Source: JBALVT01 sp036960305 (GTDB taxonomy: Bacteria > Pseudomonadota > Gammaproteobacteria > Pseudomonadales > Halieaceae). From it: 64,000 bases of DNA. The notes below the pieces were generated by a model. It did no database searches and was not told the DNA's origin. It saw nothing but the letters and a program-made list of their open reading frames with translations. The translations under genes and the position numbers were made by a program. Of this stretch, positions 42,070 to 51,770 are shown piece by piece. How positions within the stretch are numbered: position 1 is the first letter of the stretch; each line of letters starts with the position of its first letter. The stretch lies in the NCBI GenBank assembly GCA_036960305.1, contig JBALWA010000003.1, positions 124,001-188,000 of the forward strand, in the 5' to 3' direction.

Positions 42070-44574
42070 TCAGAAGTTGTATCCAAACTGGACACCAACG
42101 ACCCGTGGCTCCTCGATCCACGACGCCATAATACCGCCACTCAGGGGCGCACCAAGTGAAGACGTGATCGTTGCCTCGTCAGTCAGGTTGCGGCCATATA
42201 CGGCGAGGTCCCACTTTCCGTCAAGCGTCGACATCCCGAGGCGACCGTTGATCTTGGTATAGGCGTCCTGCTGCCCGGCCTGGTCGAGCGAACCCTCGGT
42301 GAAGAAGTCGCCCTTGTAGGCCAAGTCCATACGCGCGTTCAGCAACCAGTTACTGAAAACTTCACGAGTGTAGTCGACATACATCGTGCCGCTCCATTCC
42401 GGGGCAAAAGCCCCGCGTTTACCCGACAAATCCTGGGCGCTACAGCCGTCGGACTGTTGCCTGATCGTACAGGGCGCTCCCTTGTAGGAGTCGTATTCAT
42501 GATCGAGGAATGTCAAGGCTCCGCCTATCTCCAGTCGGTCGCTAACAGCCACCTGGGTTTCAAGTTCCACACCCTGTACAGTAACCTCAGCGGCATTGCC
42601 CACCTTGAAAGTCACTCCCTCAAAAGAAGTAACCTGCAAATCTTCAATCGTGGTATTGAACAAAATAGCGCTCAATCGCGCCCGGCCGTCCCAGACCGTA
42701 GATTTCACGCCCAACTCCCAGGCCTCGGCAGCTTCGTCTTCGAATTCAGTGTCATCCCCTACTGATCCATCCGGGTTGGCTGTATCGGGGGAAAAATTGA
42801 ACCCGCCGGACTTATAGCCCTGGGACCACGACAGATAAACCATGGTGTCGTCAGTGGCCTCCCAGCGCAGGCGCACGGCGGGGTCAAAGTGCTCCTCTGA
42901 GCGGGTAAGATCCTGATCATGCGGGTGGGTATTGAATGGACCTCCCCAGATTGCTCGCAGTAATGCAGTGCTCAGTGGGTCCAGATCGCCGGTAGCAGAC
43001 CCGTCAGCATTGATCGCGATGATGCGATCATCTGGCGTCCCGGTTCCCAGAGTAACGCTCTTGCGTACATCTTTCGTATCTTCGGAATAGCGCACTCCGA
43101 AGTCCATTGTCAGAGAGTCGGTCAAGTCATAGCTGACTTCAGCAAATACGGCCTTAGTTTCAGACTCCTGGTCGAATTCTGGCGAACGGATAATACTGAT
43201 CATTTCTGTGCCTGCCAGGGGTGTCCCCGGGGCAAGCACATTACCATTCCAGACACTGTTTATACCTAAGGCAGCTAGCGGTACAGCGGGAAAGTCCGGA
43301 TTCAGTGCATTGGCGGGTAACTGCCCGAATACGCCTCCCAGGCTACCGTCGATAAAGACATCGGTGAATGTCTCCAATTCCTGTTCTTCGTAATACATCC
43401 CGAGAACAAAATTAAATCGTCCGTCGAAGTTGGAGGCAAGGCGCAGTTCCTGACTGAATAATTCCAGAGTTTCTCCGTCGAGATCATGAACCACATTTCC
43501 ACCGTGGAAATCAACGTCATGATTCTGGTAAAATTCGAAATCAGAGTAACCCGTTAAACCGGTAATCGTATAATCACCCAGCTCCCAATCAAAACGCAGT
43601 GATGCGGCGGTCGATTCTGTGGTTTCAAAATCGCCATCGTTATAGCCGGTGTTGCCATTCCAGGTGTCATACTCCTTACTTCCGGTTGACGCTTGGTAGC
43701 CCGGCGCTTCTAAAGCGGCGATAGTACCCATGACGCTGGTTAGGGCCAATGCGCTATTACCTGCAAAGAAGTCTCCAAGAATGGATTCATCAACGACTGG
43801 GGTGACGACTTCGATTCCGTCGGATTCCATATCGGTGTAGGACACCTTGCCTACCAAACGCAGGTTATCCGTCGCATCCCAGGCCAGGCTGAGGCGCATC
43901 ATAGTATCTTCCTTCTGCGCCTCATCACGATTGAAGGTGTTATTTTTTACGTAGCCATCCGACTCCTGATAGCGAACAGCAAGTCTCGCTCCCAGTGAAT
44001 CGGTAGGAGAACCCGCAATCACTGCTGTGCCGCGTCCGGTACTCTGGTCTGGCTCGTAATCCATCGTTAATGAACCATTCAACTCCTCACCAGGTAAGGA
44101 CGTCGCAGTCTCAACTTTAATGGCACCGGCGATCGTGTTCTTGCCGAACAGTGTGCCCTGTGGTCCACGCAGAACCTCTACCCGCTGTAGGTCAACCAGC
44201 GACTGGGTAAACTGGCGACCACGCGATTGGTAGATCCCGTCAACGTACATACCCGCTGATTGTTCAAAGGCCTTATTTATACCAGAGCCAATCCCGCGAA
44301 TAGCGACATTGGTACCTTGGGCAGTGCGGCCCACCTGAAGACCAGGTACCTTGGAGCTCAACTGCTCCATGTTGGTAATGCCCTCTTTGTTCATTGCTTC
44401 TCCACCAACTGCAGTTACAGCCAAGGGCGCGTCCATGAGAGTTTCTTCGCGCTTCCTTGCTGTGATGATGACTTCTTCCAGCATGGGTTGCGCGAAAGCA
44501 ACGGTATCAAGAATTACAAACTGTGCCGCAGCCACTGCGAGCACTAGAGTTTTTCGATCAAAAATGGGTTTCAT
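42070..44574 (-). CDS. TonB-dependent outer-membrane receptor 2
   Basis: 834 residues, ATG 44574 (GAGGA seven bases upstream; ATG 44580 would leave only one base to that site). Signal peptide about 1-28, then MLEEVIITARKRE as TonB box region, plug with SAGMYVDGIYQSRGR and RVEVLRGPQGTLFGKN, then the barrel, ending GVQFGYNF. It closely resembles receptor 1 in sequence and order, so the two are paralogues. It probably imports a related ligand. A palindrome at 44748-44761 lies upstream between it and the CoA-transferase gene. Confidence 0.93.
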   Translation of the reverse strand: MKPIFDRKTLVLAVAAAQFVILDTVAFAQPMLEEVIITARKREETLMDAPLAVTAVGGEAMNKEGITNMEQLSSKVPGLQVGRTAQGTNVAIRGIGSGINKAFEQSAGMYVDGIYQSRGRQFTQSLVDLQRVEVLRGPQGTLFGKNTIAGAIKVETATSLPGEELNGSLTMDYEPDQSTGRGTAVIAGSPTDSLGARLAVRYQESDGYVKNNTFNRDEAQKEDTMMRLSLAWDATDNLRLVGKVSYTDMESDGIEVVTPVVDESILGDFFAGNSALALTSVMGTIAALEAPGYQASTGSKEYDTWNGNTGYNDGDFETTESTAASLRFDWELGDYTITGLTGYSDFEFYQNHDVDFHGGNVVHDLDGETLELFSQELRLASNFDGRFNFVLGMYYEEQELETFTDVFIDGSLGGVFGQLPANALNPDFPAVPLAALGINSVWNGNVLAPGTPLAGTEMISIIRSPEFDQESETKAVFAEVSYDLTDSLTMDFGVRYSEDTKDVRKSVTLGTGTPDDRIIAINADGSATGDLDPLSTALLRAIWGGPFNTHPHDQDLTRSEEHFDPAVRLRWEATDDTMVYLSWSQGYKSGGFNFSPDTANPDGSVGDDTEFEDEAAEAWELGVKSTVWDGRARLSAILFNTTIEDLQVTSFEGVTFKVGNAAEVTVQGVELETQVAVSDRLEIGGALTFLDHEYDSYKGAPCTIRQQSDGCSAQDLSGKRGAFAPEWSGTMYVDYTREVFSNWLLNARMDLAYKGDFFTEGSLDQAGQQDAYTKINGRLGMSTLDGKWDLAVYGRNLTDEATITSSLGAPLSGGIMASWIEEPRVVGVQFGYNF

Positions 44575-44904
44575 TGCCATATCCTCATGGGGTTTTTCTG
44601 CTGTTCGCAGAAATTATTTAATTCGACTCACTGATACTGTCGAGGCATCTGCCGAGGTGAGTTTGTCAGGGCTATAGTATTAAGGTTTTTGGCGAGTGAC
44701 TTGCCGCTAAGAACAAATTGCTTAGCTATACGGTCAAATGCGGATCATGTCTGTATAGACAACAAGTTTCATCGTTCGGCGAAGCGAATTTTGTATGTGG
44801 ATGCATAATCCAATAACAGGTTACGTGGGCTGAAACTCTTGAGAGCAGACAGCCTGTGGATCAACACCGCTTTTTATACAAATCCAGAATCGGGAGATAA
44901 CCAT
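44575..44904. promoter_or_regulatory. Divergent regulatory region with 14-base palindrome
   Basis: 330 bases between TonB receptor 2 and the CoA-transferase gene. TGTCT-GTAT-AGACA at 44748-44761 is a perfect palindrome suited to a dimeric regulator. GGGAG at 44892-44896 serves the TTG start of the CoA-transferase. No other gene is visible. Confidence 0.45.
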
Positions 44905-46017
44905 TTGGGACCGCTAAAAGGCTATAGAGTCATCGAAATTGCAGGCATCGGTCCGTGTCCGATTGCCGGTATGATGTTGGCAGACCTTGGAGCCGAGGTG
45001 ATACTGGTTGAGCGACTGTCGAGCAACCCCAATGCCGCGGTGGTGGGACAGCACTCGGAGTCCGCATTTTTCAAGCGTGGTAAGCGCTCAATATCTCTGG
45101 ACTTAAAAAGCCCTGATTCGGTGGAGACCGTTCTAATGCTTATAGAAGAGAGTGACATTTTGATTGAGGGCTTTCGTCCCGGTGTTATGGAGCGACTTGG
45201 TCTGGGGCCGGAAACTTGCCTGCAGCGAAATTCTTCCCTGGTCTATGGCCGAATGACCGGCTGGGGACAGCATGGCCCGCTGGCGCAGGCGGCGGGGCAT
45301 GACCTGAACTACCTGGCCATTTCCGGCATTCTTCATTATGGCGGACTCCCCGGCGACGCGCCTTATCCGACCCCAACTGTTTTGGGTGATATCGGATCGG
45401 GGTCGAATATGCTGGTAATCGGTGTCCTGTCGGCACTCATGCACGCGCAGAAAACCGGGGAAGGCCAGGTGATCGACGCGGCCATCTGCGATGGCGCAGT
45501 GTACAACCAGACCCTCCTTGCAAGCGTTAGGGCTGAAGGTGCCGTAGGCGAGGAACCTGGAGAGACGTTTTTCCGGGCGGGTTCCCAGTGGTGTAACACT
45601 TACGTTTGCTCCGACGGGAGATACATTACGGTGCAGGCGCTAGAACCCAATTTTTATCAGGAACTGATCACCCTTTGTGGTTTTTTGGATGATCCGGACT
45701 TTGCGCGTCAGCACGATGCCTCAAGCTGGCCCGCCGCCCGGGAAAAGATGGCAATGTTGTTTTCTCAGAAGCCGCAGCACCATTGGTGCACACTGCTGGA
45801 AGGAACGGATGCCTGCTTCGCTCCGGTACTGACTTTGCCAGAGGCCGCTCAGCATCCACATATCAAGGCGAGGGCTTGTTTCCTGAACGGGGATGAATTA
45901 CTTCAACCCGGCCCTGCTCCGAGATTCAGTGCCACACCGCAGCAAGTGGGTGAAATTCCACTCCCTGGGCAGCATACTCAAGAAGTTCTCGTATCACTGA
46001 AGGCGAAGCGCGTGTAG
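44905..46017 (+). CDS. CaiB/BaiF family CoA-transferase/racemase (AMACR-like)
   Basis: 370 residues from TTG 44905, which has GGGAG eight bases upstream; an upstream TTG at 44839 lacks one. Motifs are GIGPCPIAGMMLADLGAEV (N-terminal CoA-binding), GRMTGWGQHGPLAQ, and AGHDLNYLAISG, whose Asp is the catalytic residue of alpha-methylacyl-CoA racemases. Racemases of this kind interconvert 2R and 2S methyl-branched acyl-CoA, needed for beta-oxidation of isoprenoid or sterol side chains. CoA-transfer is the alternative. It converges on the seven-gene beta-oxidation operon and fits it functionally. Confidence 0.88.
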   Translation: MGPLKGYRVIEIAGIGPCPIAGMMLADLGAEVILVERLSSNPNAAVVGQHSESAFFKRGKRSISLDLKSPDSVETVLMLIEESDILIEGFRPGVMERLGLGPETCLQRNSSLVYGRMTGWGQHGPLAQAAGHDLNYLAISGILHYGGLPGDAPYPTPTVLGDIGSGSNMLVIGVLSALMHAQKTGEGQVIDAAICDGAVYNQTLLASVRAEGAVGEEPGETFFRAGSQWCNTYVCSDGRYITVQALEPNFYQELITLCGFLDDPDFARQHDASSWPAAREKMAMLFSQKPQHHWCTLLEGTDACFAPVLTLPEAAQHPHIKARACFLNGDELLQPGPAPRFSATPQQVGEIPLPGQHTQEVLVSLKAKRV

Positions 46018-46059
46018 GGACTGTCAGCCTCGTCATGTCAGTCGGGGCAACAGTTAGTT

Positions 46060-46836
46060 CTATTTCGCCTGCATTACCGTTGCAGCATCCAGGCGAATAA
46101 CTCGACCATTCATATAGCTGTTCTCGATCAGGAATGCACAGGTATGTGCAAATTCCTCCATCTCACCCATACGCTTGGGTGCTTCACACATACCGATCAG
46201 GGCTTCCTGCACGTTCTCATCAAGGGATTTCACCATGGGGGTGCCGAACAGGCCCGGAGCAATGGAGTTAACCCGGATACCCAAGCGCCCAAGCTCGCGC
46301 GCCGCGGGAATATTCATTCCATTCACGCCGGCCTTGGAGCCGCTGTAGGCGCTTTGTCCAATCTGACCTTCAAAGGCTGCGCCCGACGAAATATTCACAA
46401 CGACGCCGCGCTCGCCCTTTTCGTCGGGGTCGTTGCGTGCCATCTGCTCTGCGCACTTGGCCATCACGTTGAACACACCACAGAGATTAACATTGATAAC
46501 AGTAGCGTATTTTTTCAAACTGCTGGCCTTACCATCGCGGTCAAGTATTTTGCAGGGCAAGGGAATACCGGCGGCATTGATGTTCGCGTGGATCGCGCCG
46601 AACTTATCAATAACCCGGGTAACGGCCGCATCAATACTGACTTCGTCGGTAACATCTGTCTGACAAAAGACGGCTTTATCTTCTCCCAGCTCTGCCACTG
46701 TCGCCTCGCCTGCTTCGACATTGAGGTCGAACAAGGCTACCTTTGCACCTTTCTCATTGACCAGATACCTGGCGGTAGCCTGACCCAGGCCAGAGGCGCC
46801 ACCCGTTATCACAACGACTTTTTCATTCATTTCCAT
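46060..46836 (-). CDS. SDR, 3-hydroxyacyl-CoA dehydrogenase type 2 (HSD17B10)-like
   Basis: 258 residues. Motifs: TGGASGLG (about 11-18), NAAG in place of NNAG, the catalytic serine in VVNISSGAAF, and YSGSKAG. The overall sequence, including SKAGVNGMNIPAARELGRLG and SIAPGLFGTPM, matches human HSD17B10-type enzymes, which oxidise 3-hydroxyacyl-CoA, including 2-methyl-branched ones. Last gene of the minus-strand beta-oxidation operon, 64 bases after the acyl-CoA dehydrogenase. ATG 46836 with AGGTGG upstream. Confidence 0.9.
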   Translation of the reverse strand: MEMNEKVVVITGGASGLGQATARYLVNEKGAKVALFDLNVEAGEATVAELGEDKAVFCQTDVTDEVSIDAAVTRVIDKFGAIHANINAAGIPLPCKILDRDGKASSLKKYATVINVNLCGVFNVMAKCAEQMARNDPDEKGERGVVVNISSGAAFEGQIGQSAYSGSKAGVNGMNIPAARELGRLGIRVNSIAPGLFGTPMVKSLDENVQEALIGMCEAPKRMGEMEEFAHTCAFLIENSYMNGRVIRLDAATVMQAK

Positions 46837-46900
46837 CGTACATTTCCACCTTTGTAAAATATTTGCCGCCTACACGGCTCACATGAGCTTGTTCTATCTC

Positions 46901-48046
46901 TCAGCGAAACGCCTGCACGCCGGTCAATGCCCTGGCAACCAACAGTTTCTGTATTTCCGTCGTGCCATCGGGAATAGGGCCAATAATCGCTTCTCTTGCC
47001 AGCCGCTCCACAATAAATTCTTTTGTTACACCATTTCCTCCGTGGATCTGGACCGCATCACGACAAGCCCTGACACCAACCTCAGTGGAATACCATTTAG
47101 CCATGGCACATTCCTTATCGCAGCGATCGCCTCGGTCGATCATCTCTGCGGCGCGAAGCGTCAGTAGGCGCGCCGCATCAATTTCCGTTGCCATGGTGGC
47201 AATTTTATCTGCGATTAACTGATGCCCCGCAATTTGCTTTCCGTGCTGGTTGCGTTCCTGGCTGTACTTTATGGACTCTTCCAGTGCCCGCCTGGCCAAC
47301 GCATACCCCCACCCGGCCATATGGCAGCGTGCGCGCTCGAAGGTCACCAGGGTGTTTTTCAAGCCCTGGCCAATTTCCCCGATCGTATTGGCAACGGGGA
47401 CGCGAACGTCAGCGAGGAAAACCTGTGCGGTGGATTGGCCATTGAGTGCCATCTTGGGAATACCCCGCACTTCCAGCCCGGGCGTTTCACGAGGAATCGC
47501 AATATGCGTCAATTCGCCTTCACCGGTTTTGCAAGTGCACACAAACAGGTCCATGTACTCGCCATTGGATATCCAGGTCTTCTCACCATTGATCACCCAG
47601 TCATCGCCGTCCCTAACCGCGCGGGTCTTGGCCGCGGCCACGTCGGAGCCGACATCGGGCTCGGAGATACCCATACTGATAAATTTTTCACCGGCGAGAA
47701 GGCCCGGTACATAGGCCTCCTTGATATGCTCCGGCGCATTTGAGATCAGCATGTCAGCACCCACGACATTGATAATAATGGGAATGGCGATATCCATTGA
47801 AGTAACGCCCACCTCCTCCCACAGCCGCAGGTGCGTCACCCAGTCCATACCCAACCCACCGAACTGCTCGGGATGGGGCGCACTAATAAGGCCAAATTGC
47901 GACAGCTGTTGCAGCCAGCCCTGCATTTTCTCCCTGGGTATGAATCCTTCACCGTGCGCCTTGAATTCCGGCTCGATAACCTTGTCCAGGAACTTTCGCA
48001 GCCCCTCTACCGCCATGCGCTGTTCTTCTGTCATCATGAAACTCAT
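46901..48046 (-). CDS. Acyl-CoA dehydrogenase
   Basis: 381 residues from ATG 48046 with GAGGAG upstream; a GTG just before it is also open. FAD-dependent first step of beta-oxidation. EPDVGSDVAAAKTRAV is the flavin/substrate stretch, and QIHGGNGVTKEFIVERLAREA the C-domain motif. Where most family members have a catalytic Glu-Gly-Thr, it reads IPDGTTEIQ, so the base may differ or sit elsewhere. It starts 12 bases after the thiolase stop. A short- or branched-chain substrate is likely but unproven. Confidence 0.92.
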   Translation of the reverse strand: MSFMMTEEQRMAVEGLRKFLDKVIEPEFKAHGEGFIPREKMQGWLQQLSQFGLISAPHPEQFGGLGMDWVTHLRLWEEVGVTSMDIAIPIIINVVGADMLISNAPEHIKEAYVPGLLAGEKFISMGISEPDVGSDVAAAKTRAVRDGDDWVINGEKTWISNGEYMDLFVCTCKTGEGELTHIAIPRETPGLEVRGIPKMALNGQSTAQVFLADVRVPVANTIGEIGQGLKNTLVTFERARCHMAGWGYALARRALEESIKYSQERNQHGKQIAGHQLIADKIATMATEIDAARLLTLRAAEMIDRGDRCDKECAMAKWYSTEVGVRACRDAVQIHGGNGVTKEFIVERLAREAIIGPIPDGTTEIQKLLVARALTGVQAFR

Positions 48047-48058
48047 CACTTTTCTCCT

Positions 48059-49294
48059 CTATCGTGCAAACATATTGACTACGGCCACAGCTTCTTCATA
48101 GCCGTAGAGACCACCGCCGTTTTCCTGCACCGCGACTCGTGCGCCATCGACCTGTCGCGCACCGGCCTCACCGCGTAACTGCGTTACAAGTTCGTGAATC
48201 TGTGCCAACCCGGTTGCGGATATGGGGTGACCGCGTGATTCAAGACCACCTGAAGGATTGATAGGGACACGACCACCAATGGTGAAGTCACCACGCTCTG
48301 CGGCAGGACCTGCCTCGCCGAATGGCACCAACTGCAAGTTTTCAGACTGTATGATTTCACCCATCGCAGTAGCGTCGTGAACTTCGGCAACGTCGACATC
48401 TTCCGCGCCAATACCGGCCTTTTCGTACATCTTTCTGGCGGCAATGGCGGTGATATGATTGCCATAATCCGCCGAATCCCGCTGTGTGCCGGTTTGCACT
48501 ATGCTGGCCAGTATCTTAATGGCTCGATTCCCTGCGCCCAGTTTCTTCAAACCGGTTTCACTACACAAAATTACCGCGGCGGAGCCATCCGAGATGGGAG
48601 CGCACATGGGCAGCGTCAAAGGATAAGTAATGGGCGGTGCCGCGAGTACTTGCTCTATAGTATAGGCGTCGCGAAACTGCGCATTGGCGTTGTGTAGTGA
48701 GTGGCAATGATTCTTGGCGCAAACTGCCGCGATTTGTCGTTGGGTGGTACCGAAAGTATTCATATGCTGTCGAGAAAATGCCGCATAGACTTCCATAAAA
48801 ACGCTGTAAGGTTTGTTTGATGTGGTGCCCTCCGGCACGTCCATGCCCCGACCCAGGGCGAGCAGGTTTTCCTTGTTCTGCTCCAGTGTCTCGATGTCCC
48901 AGCCGCTGTCGAAGACGGAGAACATGCGCGCTTTGTCTTCTATAAACATCTTTTCAACACCGACAGCCAGGACAATATCCTGATCGCCCGCACGCAAAGC
49001 CTGCGCGGCCAGATTGAACGCACTACTGCCGGAGGCGCAGGCATTCTCCACGTTGTACATGGGGATGCCTTCAAAACCCATATCACGGAGAGCGATTTGT
49101 CCGGGGACAAAGTTTTGGCCCTGCAGATAGCTTGTGGTACTGGAGGAAAAATAAGCCGCCTCTACATCCCCAAGCTCACCGTTGGCGTCCTTCAGGGCTG
49201 AGCTGACCGCTTCACGGCAGAGTTGTTTAATGCTCTTTTCTGGATGCCTACCGAAGGCCGTCATGCCCACACCGCATACATAGATAGTATTCAT
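48059..49294 (-). CDS. SCP-x-like thiolase/acetyl-CoA acetyltransferase family
   Basis: 411 residues, ATG 49294 with AGGA eight bases upstream. The nucleophile is Cys86 in VENACASGSSAF. The C-terminal SGGLESRGHPISATG replaces the classical thiolase CxG loop, as in the SCP-2/SCP-x thiolase branch, which acts on 2-methyl-branched and steroid side-chain 3-keto-acyl-CoA. It would release acetyl- or propionyl-CoA. It stands between crotonase and acyl-CoA dehydrogenase in the operon. With the racemase-like gene this points to branched substrates. Confidence 0.9.
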   Translation of the reverse strand: MNTIYVCGVGMTAFGRHPEKSIKQLCREAVSSALKDANGELGDVEAAYFSSSTTSYLQGQNFVPGQIALRDMGFEGIPMYNVENACASGSSAFNLAAQALRAGDQDIVLAVGVEKMFIEDKARMFSVFDSGWDIETLEQNKENLLALGRGMDVPEGTTSNKPYSVFMEVYAAFSRQHMNTFGTTQRQIAAVCAKNHCHSLHNANAQFRDAYTIEQVLAAPPITYPLTLPMCAPISDGSAAVILCSETGLKKLGAGNRAIKILASIVQTGTQRDSADYGNHITAIAARKMYEKAGIGAEDVDVAEVHDATAMGEIIQSENLQLVPFGEAGPAAERGDFTIGGRVPINPSGGLESRGHPISATGLAQIHELVTQLRGEAGARQVDGARVAVQENGGGLYGYEEAVAVVNMFAR

Positions 49295-49380
49295 ACTTTG
49301 TATCCTATTCAGTTGTAGCCGTTGAATTTCTGCTGTTAACCCGGATTCCGAAATGGCCGGAAATAGCCATTAATCAATAA

Positions 49381-50169
49381 TTAGCGCCCCTGGAATTCAG
49401 GCGAGCGCTTTTCGGCAAATGCCTTTAGTCCCTCTGCCATATCAAAAGAGCGTTCATGTTTACGCAACATGACTTGCTCATGCTCAAGGGCCGCATCCCG
49501 ACTTTTATCCATGGATGCATTGGCCACTTCTTTCATACGCTGCAGGGCAATCGGGCTCTTGCTGGCAATCAGTTTGGCCAGGTCGGTAGTAGCCTGCTCC
49601 AGTTCTTCCGCCGGGATAACTTCGTTGACCAGGCCGTAAATTTTCATATCAGCGGCTGACAAGGTTTTCCCGGTAAACAACAGGTATTTGGCCACATTAT
49701 GGGGAATCAGGCGGGGCAGTACCGCCGCACCACCCGCGCCCGGGTACACACCAAAATTCGCGTGGGCGTCGCCGATCTCTGCCTTTTCCGAGGCCAGGAC
49801 GATGTCGCAACACATGGCCAGTTCGAGTCCGCCAGCCATGGTAATGCCGTTCAGCGCCGCGATAACCGGTTTCGGAAAATCACGCAGCGGATTCATTACG
49901 TTGTAGCAAATTCGGTCCAGCATATCGGGTTCCCCGGGGGGCAACTCCTTGCTGGCTAATACCTGCTTGAGGTCTGCTCCCGCGCAAAAGGCCGGGCCCG
50001 ATCCGGTCAATACCACCACCCGCACGGCATCGTCCGCCGCGAGCTGTGGCAATAACTCCTCCATCTTCTCGATGATGGACAGACTAATGGAATTCATCGC
50101 CTTGGGACGGTTTAGCGTCAACCAGGCAATGCTGCCTTTTTGTGTATAAACCAGATCTTCATTACTCAT
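49381..50169 (-). CDS. Crotonase-family enoyl-CoA hydratase
   Basis: 262 residues. FCAGADLKQV and MAGGLELAMCCD give the oxyanion hole and the first catalytic Glu; the second, normally before PGAGG, is replaced (DAHANFGVYPGAGG). So hydration is plausible but with altered acid-base chemistry; one-Glu crotonases also include isomerases. C-terminus FAEKRSPEF is usual. It starts eight bases after the ligase stop and 86 bases before the thiolase start. It belongs to the beta-oxidation operon. Confidence 0.88.
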   Translation of the reverse strand: MSNEDLVYTQKGSIAWLTLNRPKAMNSISLSIIEKMEELLPQLAADDAVRVVVLTGSGPAFCAGADLKQVLASKELPPGEPDMLDRICYNVMNPLRDFPKPVIAALNGITMAGGLELAMCCDIVLASEKAEIGDAHANFGVYPGAGGAAVLPRLIPHNVAKYLLFTGKTLSAADMKIYGLVNEVIPAEELEQATTDLAKLIASKSPIALQRMKEVANASMDKSRDAALEHEQVMLRKHERSFDMAEGLKAFAEKRSPEFQGR

Positions 50170-50177
50170 AACATTAA

Positions 50178-51755
50178 CTACCCTATTTTTCGGTTAGTGT
50201 CGGTCCAGTATTTTTCGCGGACCTTGCGGCGCAGCACTTTACCCACCACGCTCACGGGTAATTCCGCAACCAACGCAATAGTCTTAGGCGTTTTGTAACC
50301 GCCCAACTGGTCGCGAACGTGAACTTGCAGTTCCTCCGGGTTGACCGTTTCACCGGCTTTCAACATGACTTCCGCGTGAATTGCCTCTCCCCATTCCTCG
50401 TGAGGAATACCCACCACTGCAGACATTAACACCGCCTCATGACTGTTGATCGCCGCCTCTACTTCATTGGCATATATGTTGAAACCACCGCTGATGATCA
50501 TGTCCTTCTTGCGGTCGACAATATAGACAAAGCCCTGTTCGTCCATGCGACCCAGGTCACCGGATTTCCAGAACCCATCGTGGAATTCGCTGGCGGTCTG
50601 CTCCGGGCTGCCAAAGTAGCCCAGGCAGATAGCCCGGGAGCGCAGCCATATCTCGCCGGTTTCTCCCCGTGTGACAGGCGTGCCATCATCGTCCATGATT
50701 TGTACTTCAATGCCGGGACCGGTACGCCCGGCCGAGGCCAGATGTGAACCGTCGACAAAGTTTTCCACCAGGTGATCGGCCTTACTCATAGACAGGGCAA
50801 CACCAATGTGCTCGGTGGAGCCGTAGATCTGTATAAAGATGTTGCCAAAGGCTGCCTGCAATTCGGTCAATTTACTGGGGCTCATTGGCGCAGCCCCGTA
50901 GAAAACAGTTTCCAGTGACGCCAGGCGCTGTGGTGTTGACTCGCCCATGGCCAACAGTCTGTACAGCAGGGTGGGAACCATCATCACCATGTTAACTTTT
51001 TCCCTGGCGATATTGTCACACCAGGCATCGAGATCAGGGGCGTTCATGGTCAGGGTACAGCCACCCTTGTACAGGGTGGGTAAATAGAGCATGCCACTGC
51101 CGTGGGTAATGGGTGCCAGGTGCAGCATTCGAGTTTCCGGGCTCCACGCGGGATCCGGCAGAGCGAAAAAACTGTCTCTGCACATCAGCCAGTTGTCGGC
51201 ACTGTACATAGCGCACTTGCCGCGACCCGTTGTGCCGCCTGTGAATCTTAGAATTAGTAGGTCCCGGCGATCATCATTGACAATGTTCGGGTTGCCATCG
51301 TCGACTCCCGCCATTAAATCCCAAAAATAATGCACTCCGGGATAGTCCCCCTCCGGCGGGTCCATACTAACAATGGTTATTTGTCGCGACCGCAGCATCT
51401 CATAATGGCTTGCCAATAGATCGGCTTCTAGAAAGACCACCTTGGCATTCACCGTGTCGACCTGATAGCTGTGATCCTCCAGGCTATCCCGGTAGTTGGT
51501 GTAACAGGCGGCAGCCTCGCCCTTCATGACAGTGAAGAAGTGCAACAACGATGCATTGTCATTATCGAGGATGTTCACCCAGTAATCACCGCGGCGAAGG
51601 TCCAGTTTCTGCCGCATCATATTGACGATACGATTGGTCAGGAGGTGGTACCCCCGGAAAGTGTAACGACGATCACGCTCGATATTGACCAGGGCCTCCC
51701 GGTCGCCAAAAGTATCTGCGAGTCGCTCGCTGATTGTGCTGAAATTGATTTTCAC
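50178..51755 (-). CDS. Acyl-CoA synthetase (AMP-forming, ANL superfamily)
   Basis: 525 residues, GTG 51755 after GGAG at seven bases. Motifs: RFTGGTTGRGKCAMY, QIYGSTEHIG, KSGDLGRMDEQG, DRKKDMIISGGFNIYANEVEAAI, and the Lys in VVGKVLRRKV. It activates a carboxylic acid with ATP and CoA, here presumably the acid made by the preceding ALDH. It differs from the ligase at 935-2497. It starts 15 bases after the ADH stop. Fatty or isoprenoid-type acids are likely. Confidence 0.93.
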   Translation of the reverse strand: MKINFSTISERLADTFGDREALVNIERDRRYTFRGYHLLTNRIVNMMRQKLDLRRGDYWVNILDNDNASLLHFFTVMKGEAAACYTNYRDSLEDHSYQVDTVNAKVVFLEADLLASHYEMLRSRQITIVSMDPPEGDYPGVHYFWDLMAGVDDGNPNIVNDDRRDLLILRFTGGTTGRGKCAMYSADNWLMCRDSFFALPDPAWSPETRMLHLAPITHGSGMLYLPTLYKGGCTLTMNAPDLDAWCDNIAREKVNMVMMVPTLLYRLLAMGESTPQRLASLETVFYGAAPMSPSKLTELQAAFGNIFIQIYGSTEHIGVALSMSKADHLVENFVDGSHLASAGRTGPGIEVQIMDDDGTPVTRGETGEIWLRSRAICLGYFGSPEQTASEFHDGFWKSGDLGRMDEQGFVYIVDRKKDMIISGGFNIYANEVEAAINSHEAVLMSAVVGIPHEEWGEAIHAEVMLKAGETVNPEELQVHVRDQLGGYKTPKTIALVAELPVSVVGKVLRRKVREKYWTDTNRKIG

Positions 51756-51770
51756 TTGATCACTCCGAAA

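Noticed and set aside
46144..46857. 237-codon plus-strand frame over the HSD10-like SDR
   Set aside because: The opposite strand carries all SDR motifs; this frame has no family pattern.
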